This document shows positions 22,708 through 36,100 of a DNA stretch of 64,000 nt, in pieces. The first letter of the stretch is position 1, and every line of letters starts with the position of its first letter. Both the position numbers and the translations under genes were made by a program. The notes beneath the pieces were generated by a model that saw nothing but the letters and a program-made list of their open reading frames with translations, did no database searches and was not told the DNA's origin. Source of the DNA: Piromyces finnis (lineage: Eukaryota; Neocallimastigomycota; Neocallimastigomycetes; Neocallimastigales; Neocallimastigaceae); the NCBI GenBank assembly GCA_002104945.1, contig MCFH01000005.1, forward strand, positions 1,291,501-1,355,500, in the 5' to 3' direction.

Positions 22708-24273
22708 TTACATTTGACACATTGAGTACCAATCATTTATATATTGACATTTACCTGTACAACATTTTGTTGAACCATTATAGTTTATACCACCACATTG
22801 ATACCAAAGATCAACACAATTATTATTTGAAACATTATTAGTGGTGCCACAAATTGATTCATTTATTCTACATGCTGTATTATTTTCCCATCCCCAAAGT
22901 GATTGATCACCACCAGTACCAGTAACAGTACATCCTTGACAGTACACTGGTGTATTATTATTATTATTATTATTAGAAGTACTACATTTTGATTCATTTA
23001 TTCTACATGCTGTATTATTTTCCCATCCCCAAAGTGATTGATCACCACCAGTACCAGTAACAGTACAACCTTGACAGTACACTGGGGTATCATTACTGTT
23101 AGTAGCTTCAGACTTTGTAGTAGTTGTAGTAGTATTATTTGTGGTGATGATTTCGCTTTTATTATCATTACTGTCATTAGTAATGTTAGAATTAATATTT
23201 GAAGACAAGTTTTTATACATAGTTCCAATTTCAGAGTCTTTAAAGGTTAAGGTACTACGATTGAAATATTGTCCATGATCCCAAACGATTGGGCATATTC
23301 CCAATTCTTTTGCATATTGAACCACGGTAGATAAATATTTATGAATACTATTTTTGTCTTTATTTTCAGCTGTGACACCATATTCACCTATAATAACTGG
23401 AATTCCGTTATTAACAAAACGAGTTTTTAATTTATTAAAGTCATTCTTTAGATTTTCAACATCAGAGGTTGTACCCCAGGAGAAGATAGGCTTTCCCCAT
23501 GATTCTTCTTTTTCAAGAAGAGTAAATGTTGATGGAGTATAGTAATGAACGGAAACCATAACACGATCATCCTTTGGAACAATATAAGCACTATCAACAG
23601 TTAAATCAATATCTGTACAATATCCAGCTAAAAGTAAATGTCTTTTGGTATTATTTCCTCCGGAATCACGAACTATATTAACAAAATCTTGATTAATAGT
23701 GTTTAAAAGATTATACGCTTTAGTTTTATTTCCAGAGTTAGAATAACGATTCCAAATACTATCCCAACAACCTTCTTCATTTAAAGATTCAAAAATTAGA
23801 TGTTCATCATACTCCACAAAATATTCTGTCAATTGCTGCCAAATTTTTTCATATTTATTAAATGCTTCTTTTTCAGAGGTAGCAAAATTATCAAACCAAC
23901 CACCATCATAATGAATATTCATAATAGCATACATATCGTTATTAATTACATAATTTACTACTTCTTCTACTCTCTTAAGAAGTTGTGGACTAATAATATA
24001 ATCAGAAGACATAAGGTTACTCCATGAAACAGGAATACGTACAGATTTAAAACCATAACTTTTTATAGTTTTGATCATAACTTCAGTGGTGACTGGATTA
24101 CCCCAAGCTGTTTCATAATCTTTCGTTGTTACACCATTAATCCAAGTACCATAGGATTCTAATGTATTTCCTAGATTCCAACCAAGGCCCATTTCTTTTA
24201 TAAGATGATTTGTGGTTATTGCAAAGGTTGTTCCAATATAACCTGCAACCCATAAACAGTTTAATATTTTCAT
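22708..24273 (-). CDS. GH5 endoglucanase with two fungal dockerins and C-terminal CBM1
   Basis: Intronless, 521 aa. Signal peptide about 1-18. A GH5 (beta/alpha)8 catalytic domain covers about 22-355: WNLGNTLE, GFKSVRIPVSW, MNIHYDGGW, acid/base E166 in ESLNEEG, HYYTP at 243-247 and nucleophile E297 in IIGEYG. The motifs fit subfamily GH5_4 best. A Ser/Thr/Asn-rich linker (356-396) is followed by two CBM10-type fungal dockerins (about 397-430 and 442-475), each with CQGCTVTGTGGDQSLWGW, and a CBM1 (about 485-521, QCGGINYNGS, WYSMC). It cleaves internal beta-1,4-glucan bonds in cellulose, mixed-linkage glucan or xyloglucan and should join the fungal cellulosome through the dockerins. Having both dockerins and a CBM1 on one enzyme is notable, because docked enzymes can rely on scaffold targeting. 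The lack of introns fits the idea of bacterial origin for the catalytic domain. Confidence 0.95.
   Translation of the reverse strand: MKILNCLWVAGYIGTTFAITTNHLIKEMGLGWNLGNTLESYGTWINGVTTKDYETAWGNPVTTEVMIKTIKSYGFKSVRIPVSWSNLMSSDYIISPQLLKRVEEVVNYVINNDMYAIMNIHYDGGWFDNFATSEKEAFNKYEKIWQQLTEYFVEYDEHLIFESLNEEGCWDSIWNRYSNSGNKTKAYNLLNTINQDFVNIVRDSGGNNTKRHLLLAGYCTDIDLTVDSAYIVPKDDRVMVSVHYYTPSTFTLLEKEESWGKPIFSWGTTSDVENLKNDFNKLKTRFVNNGIPVIIGEYGVTAENKDKNSIHKYLSTVVQYAKELGICPIVWDHGQYFNRSTLTFKDSEIGTMYKNLSSNINSNITNDSNDNKSEIITTNNTTTTTTKSEATNSNDTPVYCQGCTVTGTGGDQSLWGWENNTACRINESKCSTSNNNNNNNTPVYCQGCTVTGTGGDQSLWGWENNTACRINESICGTTNNVSNNNCVDLWYQCGGINYNGSTKCCTGKCQYINDWYSMCQM
22855..23080. repeat. Near-identical duplicated dockerin-coding units
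   Basis: Two in-phase units of about 90 bp (around 22858-22950 and 22990-23080) match almost base for base, including third positions, joined by an AAT-codon run (poly-Asn). This points to recent duplication or homogenisation. Confidence 0.85.
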
Positions 24274-26332
24274 TATAATTATATTTTAATGAACTATAAA
24301 AAATAAATTATTTTTAAAAATAAAATTGAAATTATTCAGTACTCTTTTTTTTTTTTTTTAAAAGGCCAATAACCATTAAATATATATATATATTGAAACA
24401 TCAATACATTAAAATTTTGTTATTTTTTTATTAATGAATAGAATAAAAATACAAAGTAGTTAACACTTTAATTAACAACACCATTTCTTTTAATTCTTTT
24501 TATTTATCTAAAAATAAAATGAAAATTAGTTAATGAATGTTACACGAATTAATTATATAAAGATTTATAAATTTAAATATTATAATTTAAATTGCATTTA
24601 AATATTAATTACAATTTAATAAATATTAATTATAAATATTTTATTTAATTATCATTTTTATTATTTTTATTGTCTTTTTATGTTTTTTGAACTAAAAAAA
24701 CTTAAAAAAAAAAAGTAATAAGACAAATGTATTATCATTGTCATTATATTGTATAATAAAATTTTATATAATATTAAAAACGATGTTACAATATAAAAAA
24801 ATTTATACGCACTGGATATCACCATTTTTTTTTTTAAATTAATTTAAAAAAAAAAAGGCTCAAAAAGAAATTAAGGTTTAACATAAAAAGGATTATAAAA
24901 TATTTATTATTTTTGTTTGACTGTATTTTTATTATAAAAGTTAAATCCTATTATTAACAATAAAAAACAACACAAAAAGTTAAAATTATAATATTTTAAA
25001 GTTTTATAAGAATTTGTAAATTTAAATTTTATCATTTAAAACTACACATCAATAGAACATCAGTAATGCTTTAAAATGAATATATATTTTAATATTCATT
25101 TTTTTTTTTTTTTAGTTTTTTGTTTAAAACATTCTTGAATTCTTATTATAATAATAAAAAGTTAATCTATTTAAATAGTTGAATGTCATATATCATTTAG
25201 TATAATAATGGTTTTTATATGTAATAAACAGACAAATAAATTAATAAAGTTACTTTTCTTCTATTATTAATTGTTGAAAGTATCCAGTTTGAATTTGTGG
25301 AATAATAGCAATAATAGTCTTATATTTTATTTAATGAATAATGAATTTTTTTATATTTCTGATGAAATTTCAAAAATTATTTACAATAAATATTATAATA
25401 TTATCTTTATAATTATTTTTTAATATAAAAAAAAATAATAAACAAAAAGTTTAATCAATATTATAGTTAATTAGTTGTTAATATTAGAATTAATATAGAA
25501 ATATAAAGTAAAAATTATATAAAAGTAAAATTCAAAACTGTAATATTTTTTAAATTTTATATAATATTTCTTTTTTTTTTTTTTTTCTTTTTTAAAATTA
25601 ATATATATATATATATATTTCTGATTATTTATTAGAATATTATATTTTATTAAATATTATTATAATCCAAATACTATTATCTTTATGGTATAAACAAGAT
25701 AATTAGAAAAGTATTAAGTATAGTAAAACCTTAATACTATAAAGATTTTTTTTTTTTTTTTTTTAAAAAATAATATTATATTGGAATATTAATTTTAAAT
25801 GATATTGTAAATATAAATAATATTGCATTTATTTATTTTTTTTTCTTTTCTATTATAATTAGAATTAATGATATTTATTTAATAATAATAAAGTAAGAAA
25901 TTTCATTCAGAAAATATTTTAGTTTTTATTATTGATTAATGAGGAAATTTATTATTATATAAAAAAGAAATGATAGAAATATATTTTCTTTTGAAAAGGT
26001 AAAAAAGTAAATGCAATATTGATAATATTGATTTTATTTATAGTAGTTATGATATATATAATTAAAAATGAACTTTATAATATTGATATATATTAACCAA
26101 CTTTTGTGAAAAATATTAAACTTAATTTAGCTTAATTTTCTATTTAAAAATTATAAGACCTAAACCTTAAAATTGTAATATAATAAAGATTCTATATTAT
26201 TTACAGTTTACAGTTTATAGTAATTTTATCAATAATAAAAATAAATAAAAAATAACAATAAAAAAAATATTAATTATTGTTATTGATGCTATGAAATTCT
26301 TTTTCTTTTTATGATTAAAATTTCATTCTAAA
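24274..26332. other. Intergenic region between divergent GH5 and SBP-GPCR genes
   Basis: About 2 kb between two divergently transcribed genes, so it contains both promoters. AT-rich throughout, with T runs at about 25100, 25570 and 25747. No further gene or clear regulatory motif was identified. Confidence 0.55.
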
Positions 26333-29088
26333 ATGATTCTACCATCGTATATTAAACATATCAAGATAATATTGAATATATTATATATATTTTTGTTTAC
26401 AAATATTGGTATGAATTTTTATGCTTTTTTTCAATATTTATTTTTGAATTAATTAAATAATACCTATAATGAAAATATATTATATATATGTTTATTTTTA
26501 TAGTAAAAGCAGATAATATTATTACTGTTAGTGCGATTACATTTTCATATCAAGGGGAAGACAATATATATTCAATATTAGCAAGAGATTTCAATAGATA
26601 TGCAAAGAACAACAATATAAATATAAGACTTGATTTAAATTTGATTACTTCAGCAAATTCAACATTAGTAGCTAATGATTATGGATTAGCAGTTGATACT
26701 CTTCTCTCAAAAAAATCCGATAAATATGATATTTATTTTTATAATAATATATATACGGAAAAATTGGCAAAACATTTCATTGACTTAAAAAAGAGTTTAC
26801 CAAAGGAACATATGGATATGTATGACTCCCAATTAAATAAAGATATATGTGTTGCAGGTGATAAATGGGCTAGTCTTGTAAGCTTTTTTTTTATTTATTA
26901 TTATGGAAATAAAATTTATTATAAAGAGAAAATAAATAACGTTTTTTTTTTTCATATATTATTTATATTAATTTTTATAATAAGCCGATTAAAATTGATT
27001 TTACATCTTTATATTCTAATGTGGCACTTTTAGCAAAGTATAACAGAACTATACCTAAAACATGGGATGAATTAGAAGAAACTGGTAAAATAGTTTTAGA
27101 AAATGAAAAAGATGATGAAGAAGAAAAATTATGCATTTTTAATGGATCATTAAATTGTATTTAAGATTTTTTTTTTAATTTTTTATATTTTGCATTATAT
27201 TTTAGTTTTTATTAAAAAAATAACTTATGTTAAATAAAATATTAATAGTTTCAGAAATTGGTACTTGTTCCATATTAGAATTTATCCATTCCTATAGAGA
27301 ATCAATAAATTCCCCATATCCAGGTTTAGCAAGTGACGAGGCAGTAAAGGCATTAGAAAAAATTAAAGAAATTAAAAATACGATTTCTTCTGGTATATAT
27401 AGTCCTATAGTAAAATTAAATAAATAAAAAAAGTAAAAATTAACATCATATATACTATTATATATTTATTATTCAATATGAATATAAATAATTAATAAAT
27501 CGTGATCATAATATTAATTATGTAATTCTATGAAATGATGATATTAAAAGACGAAGTTTTCCAGAATATTGATTATTTTGTAATTAATAAATTATATGGT
27601 AATAGAGCATTATTTCTAAAGTATTGGTATTATGACTATCCCCCAATATATAAAAGAACATTAATACCTGGTCGAACTAATCAAACCTCTGCTGCGTGTA
27701 TAGGAGGATTTAATGTTGCAGCAAGTATTTATTCTAGCCAAGTTAAACAACAAGCTGCCTTAAAAGTTATTGAGTATATCACATCCAAAGATGTTCATTT
27801 AAAATATGTTAAGAAATATGATTATTTAACAGGAATTGCCGATGTATATAATGACGAGGAAGTTTGTAGTTATATTGATTGTGATATGTACAAAAAAATC
27901 CAACCAGTTATTCGACCAACTAAAGAATCTGAAGATTATGATAAGTATTCAACAGAATTTAAAAATAAAATTTATGAGTATTTATATGGAAATTTGACAG
28001 CAAAAGAAGCATTACAAAATGCATTAGATCTTTCAAAAATATATTCTGTAGGTATATCAGATGATTCAATTGGATTAACATTTTATATCATCTTATGGAT
28101 CATTATTGCTATAATAGTTTGTTCATCCGTATTTATTTTCATTCCACCATTAAAACCATATATAAAATTTTTACCAAAGGATTTCTGGATTATATCCATA
28201 ATAGGAATAATCATGATGCATTGTGTTGGTTTTGCAGAATTTGGAGAAATGACCACATTAAAATGCTATTATCGTGTGATATTAATGTCATTTGGATTCA
28301 CTCTTTCATTTATACCACCTTTATATAAGTTAATTATTTCTTTCCCAGAAGAAAATAAGGTATCTAAATGGATTGAAAATCATCGTTATATATTCCTTTT
28401 AATATTTCTTTGCGTTGATGTGGGTATGAATTTATTATTGAACTTCTATCCTTATAAAATCAAGTTCATAAGAATAGTTGATGGACAAAATTTCCAATAT
28501 TGTGATTCTGGAAATTCTTTAAATAAAGTTATTATATTTTCATTATGTGCATTTAAAGCTTTAATCTTTTTAAGCTTTTTCCTTTTAATATTTTTAGAAT
28601 GGAGTTTAAAGAATATATATTACGATATTAGATTTTTAATCACTGCACTTTATATTGATTTAATTGATATTATATTATTAGTTATGGTGACCTATTTAAA
28701 TATCAATAATTATAAAGTAAATTTTGTTATACGATTAATAATATGCATTCTTTATTCCATCTCAACATTTGTATTCTTATATGGTTATAGAATTATTCAT
28801 TATTTATTAAGTAATAGATTTAATAGAAACTCATCCGAAGAAAATATGAATAATTTGATTCATAATTTAAGAAAATTTAACGACAATAAAGCTTATTCAA
28901 CTTCAGATGCTAACACTATCAACAATAAATCATTTGCTACTAATAGTACTAATACTAAAGGTACTTCAAAGATAATAAGTAAAGTGTTAAGTTATCATAA
29001 TGCTCAAGGAATAAATCAAGGAACAAGTCAGAATACGCATTCATCAGTTTGTTATGCAAGTAAAAGTGTTGAAAGTGATACTTTATAG
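26333..29088 (+). CDS. Class C GPCR with bacterial-type solute-binding-protein ectodomain
   Basis: Five exons, 26333-26408, 26504-26877, 26985-27156, 27249-27392 and 27551-29088, keep frame exactly (2304 nt, 767 aa). The signal peptide is split by intron 1. Residues about 27-420 match the order of an ABC-type extracellular solute-binding protein (family 1, sugar-binding type): an N-terminal lobe, PKTWDELEETGK in exon 3, ALFLKYWYY, an IPGR segment, CIGGFNVAA and a closing NLTAKEALQNALD helix. Seven membrane segments of the 7tm_3 type follow (about 430-705), with a TM2-TM3 Cys (TTLKCYYR) and an ICL3-TM6 region, then a cytoplasmic tail of about 60 residues rich in Ser, Thr and Asn. No EGF-like stalk is present, unlike the GPCR at 12-18 kb. 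Sugar or oligosaccharide sensing is plausible but inferred. The start is the ATG that completes the signal peptide. Confidence 0.9.
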
Positions 29089-32000
29089 ATTACCACCTCT
29101 CCTCTAACTTTATAAAATAATAAGTACCAATAAATTATATATAAAATTTTCATTTTCATACTTATAAATAAATCAAAATTTTATCCTCTGAAATTAAAAA
29201 AATAATGACTGTAAAGACAATAGAATATACACTTATAAATTATAAATATAACAATGTAGAAATATATATTAAATCATTTTTAAAATTTTTATTATAAATG
29301 TAATATAAGAAATATATTTAATCATTTTAAAATAAAAATCGATATAAATTATTTGACAATTGTGTGTTATTCTTTTTTTGTTATTATTATTATTATAATA
29401 ATAGACATAATTATTTGTATTATATTTTAAATAAGCATTAAAAATAATATTGGTAATTTTTTTTTAAAAATAGTTATATTTAAATATATATTTGTATCTA
29501 TGTATATATTATTTATATAATTTTAATTTTTAAAAATACTTTTATAAATAAGTTTATAATATTCTTTAAAAATATAATTTACAATGGTTTTTATGTATGT
29601 TTTATTTAAAAATGAGTATATTATTAATAATAAAAATTTAAATTAATAATATATAATTTATAATTTCTTTGATTATAAATTATAAAAGAATATTCATTAA
29701 TGATAATTTTTACTTTATTATAGAAAAAAAAAAAAAAAATCCACGATAAAGTTATAGAACTTTTTTTTCCAAAATCTTATAAACTTTTTTAAACCATACT
29801 TATTTTGTTTTCGTAAACATTACCATTTTTATTATGATGTGTACTAAGCAATAGTTTATTGTATTTATTTAGAGTTTAAATTATAAATTGTTGTTGTTTA
29901 GTTCTTATATATTTAACTTTAAACTATTAATAACTACTATAAATTATTGCTTAGTACTTTAGTTATTAATAATTGATAGGGTTCAATTATAAAAAATACA
30001 TTTATAAATTTATTTTAAGAGGATTTTTGTATTTACTTTTTAATAATCTTTTAATATTCCTTTTTACTATTTTATGAATTAGTGTTAAGCTCTCCCTTTT
30101 TAATGAAATATTTTTCTACTATTTCTACCTATTTAAAGATTATCATTTCTCCTATTATAACAATATATGACTTTTACTGTATGATATACATTAATAATAA
30201 CATTATAGATATGGAATTAATAAGAGGTTAATAATTTTCCTATTTCTAATAAATGATATAAAAATACATTTTTTTATATATGCTAAAATTTTAAACTTAA
30301 TTATTGGCTATTTCTAGTGTTTCCTACATTTACAATACAGTATATAAATGTATACATCATATGTTTAGATCTTATGCACTATTATTATTATATTTTTTTA
30401 TTTAAATCTTATTATTTAATATTTCATACAGAATTTAATTTTACATCATGTATTAATATATCATTAAATTTTTGTTCAGACATGACCAGCGATTGAAAAA
30501 ATGTATTAAGAGTTGTTTAATTTAGGTTTATAATTATGTCAACTTTATTAATATATTTTATGATAAAGAACTACTTGCGTTACATTCTTCTCAAACTACA
30601 TGTATTTATACATTTACATTGTGGCTTAAACATATAATCAAATACAATATATACAAATACGTTTTAATACATTTCAATACATTTGAATACATGTGACATA
30701 ACGTTTCACATATTCTAACAAAATGGTTACATTTTATTAAATACTATAGAGAATAAAAGAATATTCTAATTGGTGGTATTATTATAATATGTCAACATCA
30801 ACTATGAAACAAAATTTGAAATCTGTCACTAAACTATTTATTTAATTAGTCATTATTTTTAGTCAAACTATGTACCTATTAATTTCAGAGGAAAGCTGTA
30901 AAATAGGTTTTTAAAATAATCATTTTTTTTTTTTATTTTTTCTACTAAAGAATAACTATAGTCATTTATATGTTATTTTTCATCCATTACTATGTATTTT
31001 AAACTTTACATATTTTACTTAATAATTAAAAAATATAGATTTTCATTTATAACATATTGAAAGTAAATTTTTATTAATATTTATGTTTATGTATAAAATA
31101 AAAGGAGATACTATTGAAAACAGATGATGATAATATTATAAAATACCTTTTTTTTAATGATGAATAAAATAAAAAATAATGGTATATATACAATAAACAT
31201 CAGAAAAGGATTTATTTTTAATATATAATAAAAAATGAAATTAGAAAATCTAATAAAGGAATAAATATATATTTTAATGATGATTTAGAAAAGATTCTTG
31301 TTTTTGGAGGGGGCAGATCCAGGTAATAAGAATGCAAAATTATGGGTATAATTTCTAATTATTATGAAAAAATAAACATAAAAATTAGGGATAGCAACTT
31401 TTTCTTAATATTAATGAGCAATTAATCCAAAATGTTAAAAAGGATCAAAATAAAAAAGTAATAAAAGGATCTCAATTTTTTATAATCATCTTAATTGAAT
31501 TGTAAACTTCTTTTTTATATAAAATAAAGTTATAAAAATTAATTTATTTTTTAATTTAAAATTTAATATTGTTGATAATTAAAAGAAAAAAACAATAATA
31601 ATTATAAATTATATAGTTATTAGTCACCTGATTAATATCATTATTTTTAATAATTATACATTTTATTAACATTTTATTAATTATTGAAAAATAGAATATT
31701 TTATTTTATAGATTGAGTGTATCTTCACATTAACATTAATATTTTATAATTACTTTATTATCAATTCAAAAATTGCAATTAAAATCAATTTAACAAATTT
31801 TAGAATAATTTAATAGTTAGGAAATGAGTATACAAGTTTCGCTGACACTATTATATTAACTACTTATTTAAATCTTTGAATAAATAGTATTATATCAATA
31901 TTTTAATTATAAAAATAGTTAGTAAAGCCAAAGAAATACTATGTTTTGTTCTCGATTATTTTAAATCGTGTAATAAATCTAAAAAAAATTAATCCTATTT

Positions 32001-32114
32001 AATACATTATAAGTAATAACTTATATGACAATAAAAAATTTTTAAATTAAAATACAAAAAAAGTAAATGTTTTTTTTTTTTTTAAAAAAAATATAATTAT
32101 AGTTTTATAGTGTT
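29089..32114. other. Long intergenic, repeat-bearing AT-rich DNA
   Basis: About 3 kb with no gene recognised. It contains an imperfect palindrome (29841-29957, listed) and, around 30420-30760, a stretch of less extreme composition with repeated ATACATTT-like words, possibly an old transposon remnant. I could not read a protein in any frame there. Confidence 0.5.
29841..29957. repeat. Imperfect palindrome, MITE-like
   Basis: The outer arms GTACTAAGCAATAGTTTA (from 29841) and TAAATTATTGCTTAGTAC (to 29957) are inverted repeats with one mismatch, and weaker complementarity continues inward for about 30 bp. No clear target-site duplication was seen, so this may be a small inverted-repeat transposon or simply a hairpin. 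Confidence 0.55.
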
Positions 32115-32465
32115 TATATTCATCAATTTCATAATGTAATTAATTTATGTTATTTTTATATAGAAAGAATTTAACTTTAAATAATGTATGTTTTATTAAT
32201 ATCTTTATTTATTACGTTCCAATATTTCTATTCTGTCTAAATACTAAAACGTTAATTCAATCGTTGTTAACTATTAAACTTTTACTAAAAACAAGAAGCC
32301 TCCTTAACAATAATTATTCCTAAGTCTATTCTAATAAAGCTTAATAACTAATTGTCCAATGATAAGGCGGGAATTATATGGATTATACATCTACATAACT
32401 CTTTTACATTACATGTTCTTACATTTGCTATACATTTACATATATGCTCTTATACATTGTAGAAA
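32115..32465 (-). mobile_element. Probable solo LTR or LTR remnant, copy 2
   Basis: On the minus strand this matches 9160-9450 over about 250 bp: GGACAATTAGTTATTAAG, a GGCTTCTTGTTTTTAGT block, AATAGAAATATTGGAACG, and the AATAAA-containing end with ATTCTTTCTATATAAAAAT. Divergence from copy 1 is moderate, so these are old insertions. Boundaries are approximate. Confidence 0.45.
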
Positions 32466-33169
32466 TGTAGAAATAATTAATTAATATAAATTCATATTAT
32501 TTAAATATTAATTGTCTCTTAGTAAAAATTATTGTTGATGTTTAAGATATTATTTAATTATATATATTAATAATTTTTATAAATAGCTATAATATTTACA
32601 AACTTCCTTTTTCTTAAGTACTTTCCTACCTATTTCTTATAATATGAAAGTTAGCTTATGCTCATTTAAATGAGTAAAAAAAACTATAAAAATTATAAAA
32701 ATTGCTGAAATGAATTTCTTTTTCATTTAAATTAAAATTGGAAACAAATTCTAGTTTAATATAAATTAAAGTTTAAAATATTAATTTATTTTTAATTTAA
32801 ATAATTTAAATATTTTTTAAAATTCCACAAATTAAATGCTTTAAATTTGAATATAATATTATGGTTAATTTTATGAAATAAAGCTTTGTTTATGGCAAAT
32901 CATTCATTTATTAATATTGTTCATAATAATATGATTTAATTTATTTTATTATATCTAAAGCTTATTTAATATTGTTTTTATGAATATATTAATTATAAAT
33001 TATAATAGAAATATATAATACAATTTATAATAAATAAACAAAATTTATATATATATAAATACACAAGCAAAAAAAAAGAAACTAAATAAATAAAAAATAA
33101 ATAAAAAATAAAATCATTATAATTATATAATTAGAAAAAAAAAAAAAAAAAGATATTGAATATAAAAAC
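32466..33169. other. Upstream region of LRR gene A
   Basis: AT-rich. The segment about 32741-32910 recurs upstream of LRR gene B at about 39279-39440, showing that the duplicated unit included upstream DNA. The GATATTGAATATAAAAACATG leader just before the start (33152-33172) is shared with genes B and C. Confidence 0.65.
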
Positions 33170-36100
33170 ATGAATATTAAGTTTTTACTAAAGAACCTTG
33201 GATTAGGGTTGTTAATAGCTTCTGTTCAAAGGGCAGATGCATTAAATTGTAAAGAAATAGAAAGCACTCTTTCAGGATTTGAAATAGAAGAATGTGTTGA
33301 AAATGAAAACAATGAAATTATTAAATTGTAAGAAGAAATAAAAATTAACAAAATAAATAGGTAAAAGTATGAATAAATGAAGAAAAATTCTTATTTTATA
33401 ATATTTAATAAATGACAGTAAAACAGCAGGTCTTCTTACTGAAGAAGTAATTAATAATATAAGTACATTGGATAAACTTGAAGATTTGTAAGCTTTACTT
33501 TAAATAATTTATTTATTTTATATATAAATATTATATAATAATAATAATAATAATAATTATTAATAAAATAATAATATCAATATTTTATATATTAATAAAA
33601 ATATATTATAAAAAAATATATTATAAAAATTAAAAAAAAAAAAATACATAATAAAAAACAATTTTATATTCAAATAGAAATATATATCATGACAGTTACC
33701 AAGATAACTTTGATTTAACACCTTTCGAAAGTCTTGAAAATCTTAAATCATTGTAAAAGTTTTATTTAATAGAAATAATGAAATATTTTATTATTTAATT
33801 ATTAAAATTTGTTAACATACTTTTATTTTATATTTCCATTATATATAATATATAATATAATATAGTTCAATAGATTGTTATAGAAACCCTAAGCATAGAT
33901 ATCATGGAAGTGAAATTAAAGAAAATTCATTTAAAATGAAAAACTTGGAGAAATTGTAATACTTTATTTAATACTTTATTTTTATTAAAGTTCAATATTA
34001 AATATTATTATTAATATATTTTATTTTTATATATATGTTTTTTTAAATTAACCAGATATTTATATGGATGTGATGTTATGGGAGAAGATCCTTTATCTAA
34101 CTTAACTAATCTTAAAGAATTGTAAATATATAAATAATTATTATTTTTGTATTTACAATAAATGAAATAATCTATTTTTTTTAAAGAATTATTTATTTAA
34201 AATTATTTTTAAAGAGTTGTATTAAATGATTATATTACTAAAATTAATAAATACTAATTTTTAATTTTATTTTTTTGTTTATAATCATAATTAAAACTGT
34301 ATAGAACAATTGAAATACAGAGAGGACAAGAATTACTTAACTTATCCCATATTAATAATTTAAAAAATCTCACCTCATTGTAAATTTAAATTGTTATTAT
34401 AAATATTATTATATTATTTTAAAGATGTTAGAAATTGTTTTATATAATTATTAATTTATTTTAAAAAATATATATAAATATAGATATCTCGATAATTATT
34501 ATTCTTCAACAAGAAGATATATAGTAACTGACTTTAAAGGATTAAATAATTTAAAGATATTGTACGTATACTATTATTTAATAATCAATAATAATAAAAA
34601 TAATTTAAAAATATTTAATATTATGATTAAACTCAATACTTTAAATTATGTTTTATAAAAAAATAATAGATCAATTGGTCCATATTATGTAAATAAAGAC
34701 GATATTGAAGAAATCTCTACTTTAGAAAGTCTTGAAGAATTGTAATTATTAAATATAAAAATATTAAAAATTAAATTTATACACCATATTAATATGAAAT
34801 ATTATCAATTATAATAAATAAATAAATAAATATAAATATATATATATATAAAGATATTTAATAAACTGTAGATTTGATGAAGGAACTGATTTGAATTTGC
34901 TTAAAAATCTTAAAAATACTTTAAAAATCTTGTAATTATTATTTTAAATAATATATACTAATTAAGATATATAATTTATATTGAATATATATATATTTAT
35001 TTTTTATATTTAAATATAAAAACTAAATATTAATATTATAATATTTAATATTATAATTAAAATATAGAAATTTAAGTAGTAATAAATTGGTTGAAATTCC
35101 AGAAACAATAAAAGAATTAAAGAACTTAAAAATTTTGTATGATTTTATTATTATTTAGTATTTAGTATTTAGTTACCTTATTATTTTTAAAAAAAACAAT
35201 CAAGTATTCACTATATTTTTTTTTTTATAATTAATATAATATAATAATATAGGAATTTATCACATAATGATATTAAAGAATTTCCAGAATCTTTAAACGA
35301 ATTAACAAATCTTGAAGATATGTATGTATTTAAAAAATCCAATAATTTTAATTATTCTTTATGCTTATTAATTTAATTCTTATTTTTAAATATTTATAAA
35401 AGCAATATTTCTTATAATGAAAATCTTGTTGGAAAAACTTTAACCAACGATAATATTAAAAATTGCGAATATTCTAATACTAAATTATGTATAGCTGAAG
35501 AAACCAGTTGTATAAAATCTACTTCTAATGATTTAAGTATATGCGAACCAGAACCAGAACCAGAACCAGAACCACAAAATGGATGCGAAGAAATTGATTT
35601 ATTTTTAAAAAAGAACAATATTGAAATGGAAACATCTTGTTATGCAATCAATAAAGAAGTTGCAGCAATGTAATTTTATAATATAAAAAATATTAAAATT
35701 AACATTAATATTATTAATAATAATTTATAAATTTAAATAATTTATATTTAATTAGATCTATTAATGAACAAATTGTTACTGAAGAAGCTCTTGATAAGAT
35801 ATTATCATATGATACTATAGAAGAATTGTAAATATATATTATTTATTAACAATATAATATCGTTATTATAATTAGCTTTGTAATAATTCATTAATATAAA
35901 TTTTATAATTTAAAAAAAAAAAAATCTATTAGAATTGTTGATATTGATGGATCTAAAAAGGCCATTGAAAAAATTGGTGAAAGATTATCAAATCTTGAAT
36001 ATTTGTAATTATTATATATATAAATATATACATTTAAATATGAATTTACTAGAAAAATATTTAAATAATATACTAACAAGTAAATGCATAAAACATTTTA

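Noticed and set aside
35412-35618. Minus-strand ORF with Gly-Ser repeats (also at 41961-42167)
   Set aside because: Antisense of the Glu-Pro linker exon in LRR genes A and B; it is duplicated only because the sense exon is.
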